Shown in pieces: positions 51,820-59,317 of a stretch of DNA of 64,000 nt (position 1 is the stretch's first letter; the number at the start of each line of letters is the position of its first letter). The notes under the pieces are model-generated. The model was not told where the DNA came from, made no database searches, and worked only from the letters and a program-made list of their open reading frames with translations. Position numbers and translations under genes: made by a program. Source of the DNA: Prevotella sp. UBA2444 (lineage in GTDB: Bacteria; Bacteroidota; Bacteroidia; Bacteroidales; Bacteroidaceae); the NCBI GenBank assembly GCA_002342665.1, contig DDQK01000025.1, positions 91,491 through 155,490 of the forward strand, given 5' to 3'.

Positions 51820-52958
51820 CATTCGAAGTACAGCATAGCGACAATGCCTCAGACGCCCGTGCAGGTCTGATTAAGACTGACCACGGCGAGATACGCACCC
51901 CCATCTTCATGCCCGTCGGTACGGTGGGGTCCGTGAAAGGTGTGCATTTCTCGGAATTGCGCCAGCAGGTGAAGGCCCAGATCATCCTGGGCAACACCTA
52001 CCACCTCTATCTGCGCCCCGGTCTTGACATCCTGCGCAAGGCTGGCGGACTGCATCGGTTCAACACCTGGGACCGTCCGATACTGACCGACTCAGGCGGC
52101 TTTCAGGTCTTCTCGCTGACTGGCATCCGTAAACTGCGTGAGGAGGGATGTGAGTTCCGCAGCCATATTGACGGTTCGAAGCACATATTCACCCCGGAGA
52201 ACGTGATGGACACCCAGCGCGTCATTGGAGCCGACATCATGATGGCCTTCGACGAGTGCCCTCCGGGAGATAGCGACTACCACTATGCCGAGAAGAGCCT
52301 CCGGCTGACCCAGCGCTGGCTGGAACGCTGCGTCAAGCGATTCAACGCCACAGAGCCCCTCTACGGCTATCGGCAGACCCTCTTCCCCATTGTGCAGGGC
52401 TGCGCCTATAAGGATCTGCGCCAGGACGCAGCCAAGCATGTGGTCGACATGCTCGGCCAGCTGAATGACGGTGGCGGTGTCAGTATCGGAGGACTGGCTG
52501 TGGGAGAACCTACGGAGGTGATGTACGAAATGATTGAAGTAGTCAACGAGATCCTGCCTAAGGATCGTCCCCGCTATCTCATGGGTGTGGGTACCCCGCA
52601 AAACATCCTTGAGGCCATAGAGCGCGGTGTGGACATGTTCGACTGTGTGATGCCCACCCGTAACGGCCGGAATGCCATGCTCTTCACCTACGAGGGCACG
52701 ATGAACATGCGCAACAAGAAATGGGAGGACGACTTCTCACCCATCGACCCTGACGGGTGCGACATAGACCGCATACACTCGAAGGCCTACCTGCACCACC
52801 TCTTCAAGGCCCAGGAGCTCCTGGCCATGCAGATAGCCTCCATCCATAATCTGGCCTTCTACCTGAGGCTGGTCACCGATGCACGAGAACATATTATAAA
52901 CGGAGACTTTACCCAATGGAAGCGCTCTGTGATAGAACAATTAGGACAGAGACGATGA
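51816..52958 (+). CDS. tgt: Queuine tRNA-ribosyltransferase lacking the usual zinc cysteines
   Basis: 380 residues. Exchanges guanine 34 for preQ1 in tRNAs with GUN anticodons. Catalytic motifs are intact: DSGGFQVFS (about 91-99) and VDMFDCVMPTRNGRNA (nucleophile Asp, about 270-285). The usual zinc site C-x-C-x-x-C before SKAYLHHL reads PDGCDIDRIHSKAYLHHL, with only one Cys, so the zinc ion seems absent; I recall this loss in other Bacteroidota. It overlaps lon by 4 bases and the next gene by 4 bases (ATGA in both cases), so the three are translationally coupled. Confidence 0.95.
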   Translation: MTFEVQHSDNASDARAGLIKTDHGEIRTPIFMPVGTVGSVKGVHFSELRQQVKAQIILGNTYHLYLRPGLDILRKAGGLHRFNTWDRPILTDSGGFQVFSLTGIRKLREEGCEFRSHIDGSKHIFTPENVMDTQRVIGADIMMAFDECPPGDSDYHYAEKSLRLTQRWLERCVKRFNATEPLYGYRQTLFPIVQGCAYKDLRQDAAKHVVDMLGQLNDGGGVSIGGLAVGEPTEVMYEMIEVVNEILPKDRPRYLMGVGTPQNILEAIERGVDMFDCVMPTRNGRNAMLFTYEGTMNMRNKKWEDDFSPIDPDGCDIDRIHSKAYLHHLFKAQELLAMQIASIHNLAFYLRLVTDAREHIINGDFTQWKRSVIEQLGQRR

Positions 52959-54196
52959 GCAGAAAGAAAGACTTTTCGCAAATCAGGGAACACGTAAAGA
53001 GATACCACCGCCGGAGATCAGTTTCCAGGGGGTGGAGAGCCTTCTGCAGGTTTATGAAGAAGTGGTTCGGCTGGCTGCGCGTGCTGAAATACCTCAACCC
53101 CTTCCGCTATCTGAAACGGCTCGACCAATACATCATCGCCAAGTTTATCGGTACCTACATCTATTCCATCATGCTGATTATCAGCATTGCCATCGTGTTC
53201 GACGTCAACGAGAACCTGGCGAAGTTCTCAACCTACGGTGCACCTCTGAAGGCTATCGTACTCGACTACTACGCCAACTTCGTGCCCTACTTCTCCAACC
53301 TGTTCTCGCCGTTGTTCGTGTTCATTGCCGTCATCTTCTTCACCTCGAAGCTTGCGGGCAACTCAGAGATCATCGCCATGTTGGCAGCAGGCGTCAGTTT
53401 CAGGCGGCTTATCAGGCCGTACATGATATCAGCCGCCCTTATCGCCGTAGTGAACCTGTTGCTCGGTGCCTACGTGATTCCAAGGGGAACAGTGGTCAGA
53501 CAAGACTTCGAGGCCAAGTACAAGAACTCGAAGAAGAACCTTTCTGCCTCGAATGTTCAGCTGATGGTAGGCCCCGGTATTATAGCCTACATGCAGCAAT
53601 ACGACGACCGCTCGAAGACGGCTTACGGATTCTCACTCGACAAGTTTGAGAACAAGAAGCTGGTCAGCCACATGACGGCATCGCTCATCCGCTACGACTC
53701 CATCAGTGAATCGCGCTACCACTGGACTGCGCAGAACTACAAGATCCGCACGCTGAAGGGCCTGAAGGAGGAAATCCAGTCGGGAGTCAAGATCGACACG
53801 ATGATCATGATGGAACCCATGGACCTGGTATTCTCATCAGGCCAGCAGGAGACGCTCACCTCACCGGAACTGCGTCAGTATATCTCTAAACAGATAGACC
53901 GAGGCTCGGGCAATGTGGTGCAGTACGAGGTGGAGTACCACAAGCGCATAGCCACCTCGTTTGCCTCGTTTATCCTGACCATCATCGGTGTCAGCCTGTC
54001 CAGCCGCAAGCGCAAGGGAGGCATGGGTCTCTACCTGGGCATCGGTCTGGCCCTCTCCTTCTCCTATATCCTGTTGCAGACCATCAGCTCTACGTTCGCC
54101 ATCAATGCCGACACCCCTCCGATGCTGGCTGCCTGGATTCCCAACATCCTATACGCATTTATTGCATACTTCTGTTACAGGCAGGCTCCGAATTAA
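52955..54196 (+). CDS. LptF/LptG-family LPS export permease
   Basis: 413 residues from ATG 52955 (the frame opens at 52916 inside tgt; the ATGA overlap supports the later start). YjgP/YjgQ permease: three membrane helices near the N-terminus (FIGTYIYSIMLIISIAIVF, about 60-80; FSPLFVFIAVIFFTSKLAG), a periplasmic jellyroll-like domain (about 175-310), and three C-terminal helices (FASFILTIIGVSLSSRK). Partner of LptB and of LptC (gene at 16435) in moving lipopolysaccharide from the inner membrane. Whether it is LptF or LptG is not resolved. Confidence 0.9.
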   Translation: MSRKKDFSQIREHVKRYHRRRSVSRGWRAFCRFMKKWFGWLRVLKYLNPFRYLKRLDQYIIAKFIGTYIYSIMLIISIAIVFDVNENLAKFSTYGAPLKAIVLDYYANFVPYFSNLFSPLFVFIAVIFFTSKLAGNSEIIAMLAAGVSFRRLIRPYMISAALIAVVNLLLGAYVIPRGTVVRQDFEAKYKNSKKNLSASNVQLMVGPGIIAYMQQYDDRSKTAYGFSLDKFENKKLVSHMTASLIRYDSISESRYHWTAQNYKIRTLKGLKEEIQSGVKIDTMIMMEPMDLVFSSGQQETLTSPELRQYISKQIDRGSGNVVQYEVEYHKRIATSFASFILTIIGVSLSSRKRKGGMGLYLGIGLALSFSYILLQTISSTFAINADTPPMLAAWIPNILYAFIAYFCYRQAPN

Positions 54197-54214
54197 AAAT
54201 GAAAGAATGAAATA

Positions 54215-55513
54215 ATGAAATTCGAAGAGACATATCTTAATGACAATATACTCGATGCGCTCTACGACATGCGCTTCGATGAGATGACACCAATCCAGGA
54301 ACGTTGCATACCGGAAATACTCGACGGCTACGACGTGCTGGGCGTGGCACAGACGGGCACCGGCAAGACGGCAGCCTACCTGTTGCCCATCCTCTCACAA
54401 CTCGACGACGGAGGCTATCCCAAGGATGCCATCAACTGCGTGGTCATGTCACCCACCCGAGAACTGGCCCAGCAGATAGACCAGGCTATGCAAGGCTTCG
54501 GCTACTATCTCGACGGAGTCAGTAGCGTGGCTGTCTATGGCGGCAATGATGGCGGGCGCTACGAACAAGAGTTGCGCGGCATGCGTCTCGGTGCCGATGT
54601 GCTCATTGCCACACCGGGTCGATTGCTCAGCCACCTGAAGGTGGGCAACCTCGACCTCTCGCGCTGTTCCTTCTTTGTGCTCGATGAGGCAGACCGGATG
54701 CTTGATATGGGATTTATCGACGATATCATGAAGATTGTGCAGCAGCTGCCCCGTTCGTGCCAGCGCATCATGTTCTCGGCAACCATGCCACCAAAGATCC
54801 GCGAACTGGCCGTCAACCTGCTCCATGACCCCGTAGAGGTGAAAATAGCCGTGTCGAAACCCGCAGAGAAAATCCGACAGAGTGCCTACGTGTGCTATGA
54901 GCCCCAGAAGCTGAAGATTGTGAAGCACCTTTTCAAGCAGGGCGACCTGCAGCGCGTCATTATCTTCTCGGGCAAGAAAGACAAGGTGAAGGAAGTCACC
55001 CGACAGTTGAAGCAGATGCATATCAACTGCGACCAGATGCACTCCGACCTCTCACAACAGGAGCGCGACGAGGTGATGTATCGCTTCAAGGCCGGACAAA
55101 CGGACGTACTGGTAGCCACCGATATCGTGGCCCGAGGCATCGACATTGATGACATACGCATCGTGATCAACTACGACGTGCCCCATGATGCAGAGGACTA
55201 TGTGCACCGTATAGGCCGCACAGCACGTGCAGACCGTGACGGACAGGCTATTACTTTCGTCAGTGATACCGATATCTACCGTTTCCAGCAGATTGAGCAT
55301 TTCCTTGGCAAAGAGGTGGAAAAGACCCCTCTGCCCGAAGATCTGGGCGAGGCACCGGAATACGTGAAGCGCGAGAAGAAGCGCAATGACACCCGCCGTC
55401 ATGGCCGATGGCACAGCAAGGGTGACGGAAGCCGTAACAACCGCAAGCGCAGTAAAGGAAAAGGCGGTCAAAAAAAAGGGGGCACCCCAAAGACGGATGC
55501 CCCGAAACAATAG
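54215..55513 (+). CDS. DEAD-box RNA helicase (RhlE/CshA-like)
   Basis: 432 residues. Q motif MTPIQERCIP (24-33), motif I AQTGTGKT (45-52), DEAD box VLDEADRMLDMG (about 154-165), SAT (about 189-191), and motif VI HRIGRTAR (about 330-337). The last ~50 residues form a basic, Gly/Lys/Arg-rich tail (KREKKRNDTRRHGRWHSKG), typical of RNA-annealing helicases in ribosome biogenesis or mRNA decay. It lies 18 bases after the permease gene, preceded by AATGAAAGAATGAAATA, and is convergent with the next gene. Confidence 0.93.
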   Translation: MKFEETYLNDNILDALYDMRFDEMTPIQERCIPEILDGYDVLGVAQTGTGKTAAYLLPILSQLDDGGYPKDAINCVVMSPTRELAQQIDQAMQGFGYYLDGVSSVAVYGGNDGGRYEQELRGMRLGADVLIATPGRLLSHLKVGNLDLSRCSFFVLDEADRMLDMGFIDDIMKIVQQLPRSCQRIMFSATMPPKIRELAVNLLHDPVEVKIAVSKPAEKIRQSAYVCYEPQKLKIVKHLFKQGDLQRVIIFSGKKDKVKEVTRQLKQMHINCDQMHSDLSQQERDEVMYRFKAGQTDVLVATDIVARGIDIDDIRIVINYDVPHDAEDYVHRIGRTARADRDGQAITFVSDTDIYRFQQIEHFLGKEVEKTPLPEDLGEAPEYVKREKKRNDTRRHGRWHSKGDGSRNNRKRSKGKGGQKKGGTPKTDAPKQ

Positions 55514-55525
55514 AATAATCTCTTA

Positions 55526-55954
55526 TTACTTCACTTTCTTAGCCAGTTTCTCAGCCTTGAGCTGGGCAGCTGAAGCCTTAGCTCTGGCCTTGTCGGCAGC
55601 AGCCTGAAGCTTCAGGTCGCCAGGAGCAGCAGCAGCCTTCTCGGCAGCCTTCTGGGCCTTCTCAGCAGCCTTCTCGGCAGCCTTCTGAGCCTTCTCAGCC
55701 TTCTTTACGGCCTTATTATGCTTCTCGATCTCCTTCTCCTTTTTCTTGGCTTCCTTCTCAGCCTTCTTACGAGCCTTCTCCTGCTTCTCAATAGCCTTCT
55801 GCTGCTTCTTGGCCTCCTTCTCGGCTGCCTTCTGAGCCTCGGCAGAAATCTGCTGCTGAGCAGGATCGGTGATGACGTCCTGTGCCTGAGTCTGGCCTAC
55901 ATAGGCAAAACTGGCGATGATGGCCATAGCCATCGACAATACGATTTTCTTCAT
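55526..55954 (-). CDS. Lys/Ala/Glu-rich periplasmic helical protein
   Basis: 142 residues with a signal peptide (MKKIVLSMAMAIIASFAYVGQTQAQ, cleaved after AQA). The mature protein is almost entirely a low-complexity charged helix with repeats of AEKAAEKAQKAAEKA and KKAEKEAKKKEKEIEK. Such sequences are common in Bacteroidota and cannot be given a function; a single long alpha-helix or coiled coil in the periplasm is likely. It has its own promoter at 56051-56020 and is convergent with the DEAD helicase gene 12 bases away. Confidence 0.8.
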   Translation of the reverse strand: MKKIVLSMAMAIIASFAYVGQTQAQDVITDPAQQQISAEAQKAAEKEAKKQQKAIEKQEKARKKAEKEAKKKEKEIEKHNKAVKKAEKAQKAAEKAAEKAQKAAEKAAAAPGDLKLQAAADKARAKASAAQLKAEKLAKKVK

Positions 55955-56019
55955 AATTTTCTTCTTTTTAAATGTTTAATTAATTAGTTGCTTATGTACA
56001 TTATCCTCCTTGGACGCTG

Positions 56020-56051
56020 CAAATGTACTGAAAATATGATAAACGGCCAAG
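56020..56051 (-). promoter_or_regulatory. Promoter of the Lys/Ala-rich protein gene
   Basis: On the minus strand: CTTG (56051-56048), 20-base spacer, TACATTTG (56027-56020), with a 65-base leader. Confidence 0.7.
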
Positions 56052-56065
56052 AAAATTTGGAAAAA

Positions 56066-57406
56066 TTAATGTATTCGACGTTCTATGCGAAGAATAGAAC
56101 ACGTGTTTGTCGTCACTTTAAAACGATCATCAGTACGATGACCTACAAGCCAGACGATGCGCCCACAGGCATCTGTTACTACCAGTTGACGGCGCTTCTC
56201 CAACAAACTCAACTTGTGGTCTGTCAGGTAATTGCTTACCAGACGAGCCCCCTTCATACCATAGGGTATGAAACGGTCACCAGGCTCTACTGTACGAATA
56301 GTCAGAGGAAATTCTACTGATTCTTTATCAATCGTAGCGCAATCAGCTGATTTTGAAACCTCTACGACATCAGAAAACGAAAATGAGAAACGCTGTCCGT
56401 CAGACATTCTATATGTACCTGTCTCCGGTATCTTCATCGATGGAATCGCAGTTTCCTTAGAAGCCAATACAAGACGTCCCCGGTCAATCAGCAAGACATG
56501 AGAGGGAGACAAGAACTCCTTGCCTGTCTGAAAAGAAGGAAGTGTGGCGATATCGCTGATCTGGGCAGGAGTAAAGCCGTAAGGCGTAAGCCATTTCAAC
56601 AAGAAATAGCCAGGAGAAGGTTGTGCTGCCAATGCTTCGATAGAGACGGAAGCCGCAGAATAGTCCTTGCTATCACCGTCGGTATCGATGAGATCGGTCA
56701 TTTGTTCCTCCAGATAAGCATCGAGACATCTGTCAGCCTCCGCCAGATGCAGAGCTGTACGGGCAATGCTTTCCGATGAATTGGGAATAATCTGCTGCAT
56801 CAATGGCACAAGATACAAGCGGATCTTATTGCGCAGGGCATCATCTTCTAAATTAGTAGAGTCGGTCACAAAGTCCTGTCCGATGGAATGGAGATATTCT
56901 TCTATCTCCTGCCGACTGACACAGAGCAAAGGCCGTACAATATGGCCATTGACAGGCCGTATGCCCGTCAGACCGTGAATACCCGTACCGCGCATCAGGT
57001 TCATCAACAGAGTTTCCACGGAGTCATCGCGGTGATGCGCCACGCAGATGGCATCAGCCCCCATGTCTTGCCTAAGCTGTTCGAAGTAGCGATATCGCAG
57101 ATCGCGGGCAGCCATCTCAATGCTAACCTTGTGCAGGGCGGCATATTCCCGCGTGTCGAAATGTGCCAGATGGAGGGGAATGTGCTGACGCTCACAAAGT
57201 TGTCGTACGAAGGCCTCGTCACGGTCGGACTCTTCTCCCCTCAGGTGGAAGTTGCAATGAACAGCCTCCAGCCGGTATCCAAGGCTTTGGAGGATGAGCA
57301 GCAGTGCCACACTGTCGGCACCACCGCTAATAGCCACCAGGTGAAGCTTCCCAACATCCAGTAAGCTATGCCGGGCAATATACGATGAAACCTTGTTATT
57401 CAACAT
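56066..57406 (-). CDS. tilS: tRNA(Ile)-lysidine synthetase
   Basis: 446 residues. Converts C34 to lysidine in tRNA-Ile (CAU). PP-loop ATP pyrophosphatase motif SGGADS (26-31), AVHCNFHLRGEESDRDE (about 49-65) and CVAHHRDDSVETLLMNLMRGTGIHGLTGI (about 126-154) are the TilS signatures; the C-terminal domain (TIRTVEPGDRFIPYGMKGARLVSNYLTD) is also present. Last gene of an exonuclease-rlmI-tilS unit; it overlaps rlmI by 11 bases. Confidence 0.97.
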   Translation of the reverse strand: MLNNKVSSYIARHSLLDVGKLHLVAISGGADSVALLLILQSLGYRLEAVHCNFHLRGEESDRDEAFVRQLCERQHIPLHLAHFDTREYAALHKVSIEMAARDLRYRYFEQLRQDMGADAICVAHHRDDSVETLLMNLMRGTGIHGLTGIRPVNGHIVRPLLCVSRQEIEEYLHSIGQDFVTDSTNLEDDALRNKIRLYLVPLMQQIIPNSSESIARTALHLAEADRCLDAYLEEQMTDLIDTDGDSKDYSAASVSIEALAAQPSPGYFLLKWLTPYGFTPAQISDIATLPSFQTGKEFLSPSHVLLIDRGRLVLASKETAIPSMKIPETGTYRMSDGQRFSFSFSDVVEVSKSADCATIDKESVEFPLTIRTVEPGDRFIPYGMKGARLVSNYLTDHKLSLLEKRRQLVVTDACGRIVWLVGHRTDDRFKVTTNTCSILRIERRIH

Positions 57407-58574
57407 AAAGTACCACCCCCTTCAAGTATTCACCTTCGGGGTGAAAGATGTTGATGGGATGATCAGCAGGCTGATGCAGCTGATGCAAGATACGCACCTT
57501 ACGTCCAGCCTGGGCAGCTGCCGTGAAGACAGCGTTGCGGAAATGTTCCTTGGTAACCACTTGCGAACAACTGAACGTGAAGAGTATTCCTCCCGGCTGT
57601 ATCTTCTGTAACGCCTTATTGTTCAGTCGGATATAACCTTTGAGAGCATTGTGAAGAGCTCCCCTGTGCTTGGCAAAAGCAGGAGGATCGAGAATGATCA
57701 GATCGTAGTTGCCACCCGCTTCCTCCAGATATTTGAAGGCATCTTCGCAGAAGGCCTGGTGACGCATATCACCAGGGAAATTGAGGGCCACATTGCGGTT
57801 AGTCAGTTCGATAGCCTTGGCACTACTGTCGACGGAATGCACCAGTTTAGCCCCACCTCTCATCGCATAGAAAGAGAATCCGCCTGTATAACAGAACATG
57901 TTGAGCACAGTCTTATTCCTGGCAAACTTCTCCAGCAATGAGCGATTGTCGCGCTGGTCGACGAAGAAACCGGTCTTTTGTCCGCGCAGCCAGTCTACAT
58001 AGAACATCAGTCCGTTCTCTATGGCTGTGTTGTCATCGGAACCTCCGAAGATAAAACCGTTCTCCTGACCGAGGTCAGCCTTATAGGGCAGTGTGGTCTC
58101 ACTCTTATAGTAGATGTTCTCTATTCTACCCTCCATCACCTCCATCAGTTGCTCGGCGATCTGCACACGACTAACGTGCATGCCTACACTGTGAGCCTGC
58201 ATGACAGCCGTCTTGCCATAGACATCAATGACCAGTCCCGGCAGAAGGTCGCCCTCGCCATGTACCAGTCGGTAGGTGTTGTTTTGCGGATTGTCCGCTA
58301 TGCCGATACTGCGGCGCATCTCAAGAGCCGACTTCAGGCGGGAATACCAGAATTCACCGTCGATTTCCACATCGCGGAATGAGAGTACACGCACAGCAAT
58401 AGACCCTATCTGATAGTGCCCTACAGCGATGAAGTCGCCACTGGATGTCACAACGCGTACCACTTCACCCTCCTCAATGCCCTCGTCCATCTGCTGGACA
58501 GCACCCGAGAATACCCAGGGGTGGAAACGACGCAGGCTTTCCTCCTTACCTCTTTTCAGCAGCAATCTTTTCAT
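57396..58574 (-). CDS. rlmI: RlmI-like 23S rRNA cytosine-C5 methyltransferase
   Basis: 392 residues. N-terminal PUA domain (about 1-75, RRFHPWVFSGAV), a central EEHD-like region, and a Rossmann methyltransferase domain with VLNMFCYTGGFSFYAM (about 217-232), LIILDPPAFAK (about 295-305) and FTFSCSQVV (about 343-351). The DPPAFAK and SCS motifs are typical for the RlmI/YccW family, which makes m5C1962. It overlaps the exonuclease gene by 29 bases. Confidence 0.9.
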   Translation of the reverse strand: MKRLLLKRGKEESLRRFHPWVFSGAVQQMDEGIEEGEVVRVVTSSGDFIAVGHYQIGSIAVRVLSFRDVEIDGEFWYSRLKSALEMRRSIGIADNPQNNTYRLVHGEGDLLPGLVIDVYGKTAVMQAHSVGMHVSRVQIAEQLMEVMEGRIENIYYKSETTLPYKADLGQENGFIFGGSDDNTAIENGLMFYVDWLRGQKTGFFVDQRDNRSLLEKFARNKTVLNMFCYTGGFSFYAMRGGAKLVHSVDSSAKAIELTNRNVALNFPGDMRHQAFCEDAFKYLEEAGGNYDLIILDPPAFAKHRGALHNALKGYIRLNNKALQKIQPGGILFTFSCSQVVTKEHFRNAVFTAAAQAGRKVRILHQLHQPADHPINIFHPEGEYLKGVVLYVE

Positions 58575-59223
58575 ATAACTTGAATTCTTCTTCTATTTCC
58601 AGTTCGGTTTCCTCGTCTACCAGCTCGTAGTCACCTGTGGTCTCCAGTCTTATCAGTTCCTCATAGAGTCGGATACAGGCCCAGGCATCAATGGCAGCAT
58701 ATACCTTTTGCTTATCCTGAAGCACGTCGCGCTCCCAGTTCGATAGTCTGTCGGTCTTGCTGATACGCTCTGCAAAGAGGTTGGCATACAATTTCTGCAG
58801 GCTCAAATCCTCAATGCCTATCTCACGCATGTGGTGCTGCAGGTCGATGAAATTGCCTGGTTCAAACTGCCCCAGCTCTTTCAGCGAATGGATATCGTCA
58901 TGCCAGGAAAGTCCCACCTTGGGCACGGTCTTGTCTTCCAGCAGCCTGATGATGTCGGGGGTCAGTCCGGTGTAGTTCAGCCGGAAAAGGAAGCAGTTGT
59001 GATGAGTGGCCACCTGAAGCAGCGAGCACTTGTATCTGACATTCTTCGCAAACGATGGACGCGTCTCTGTATCTACGCCAAGGATAGGCATCGTTAGCAG
59101 ATAGTCGACGGCTTTCCTGGCTTCCTCAGCAGAGACGATGACGAAAATCTTGCCTGTGTAAATCACACGGGGAAGGTCGCTGAGCCACGCTTTGTTGAAA
59201 CGATTATAAATGATCTTTTTCAT
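58546..59223 (-). CDS. DEDDy 3'-5' exonuclease-domain protein (RNase D-like)
   Basis: 225 residues from ATG 59223; four extra codons upstream are possible. The DEDDy active-site residues are present: GVDTETRP (Asp51, Glu53), GLSWHDDIHSL (middle Asp) and YAAIDAWACIRLYEEL (Tyr and the last Asp). LQHHMREIGIEDLSLQKLYANLF is the region typical of single-domain RNase D relatives. No HRDC domain, so shorter than true RNase D. A TAATTTTG box (59240-59233) lies 9 bases before the start, which implies a very short leader. Confidence 0.87.
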   Translation of the reverse strand: MKKIIYNRFNKAWLSDLPRVIYTGKIFVIVSAEEARKAVDYLLTMPILGVDTETRPSFAKNVRYKCSLLQVATHHNCFLFRLNYTGLTPDIIRLLEDKTVPKVGLSWHDDIHSLKELGQFEPGNFIDLQHHMREIGIEDLSLQKLYANLFAERISKTDRLSNWERDVLQDKQKVYAAIDAWACIRLYEELIRLETTGDYELVDEETELEIEEEFKLYEKIAAEKR

Positions 59224-59232
59224 TCTAAGGTG

Positions 59233-59240
59233 CAAAATTA
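59233..59240 (-). promoter_or_regulatory. -7 box of the exonuclease operon
   Basis: TAATTTTG on the minus strand; no clear -33. Confidence 0.45.
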
Positions 59241-59283
59241 CAAAAAAAAAGGGAAAACATGATGAAATGTGAGTTTTTTACGC

Positions 59284-59291
59284 TACTTTTG
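59284..59291 (+). promoter_or_regulatory. -7 box of ftsK
   Basis: TACTTTTG on the plus strand, 26 bases before the ftsK ATG; no clear -33 TTTG. Confidence 0.45.
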
Positions 59292-59317
59292 CACAAAAAT
59301 TAGAATAATCAGCGATT

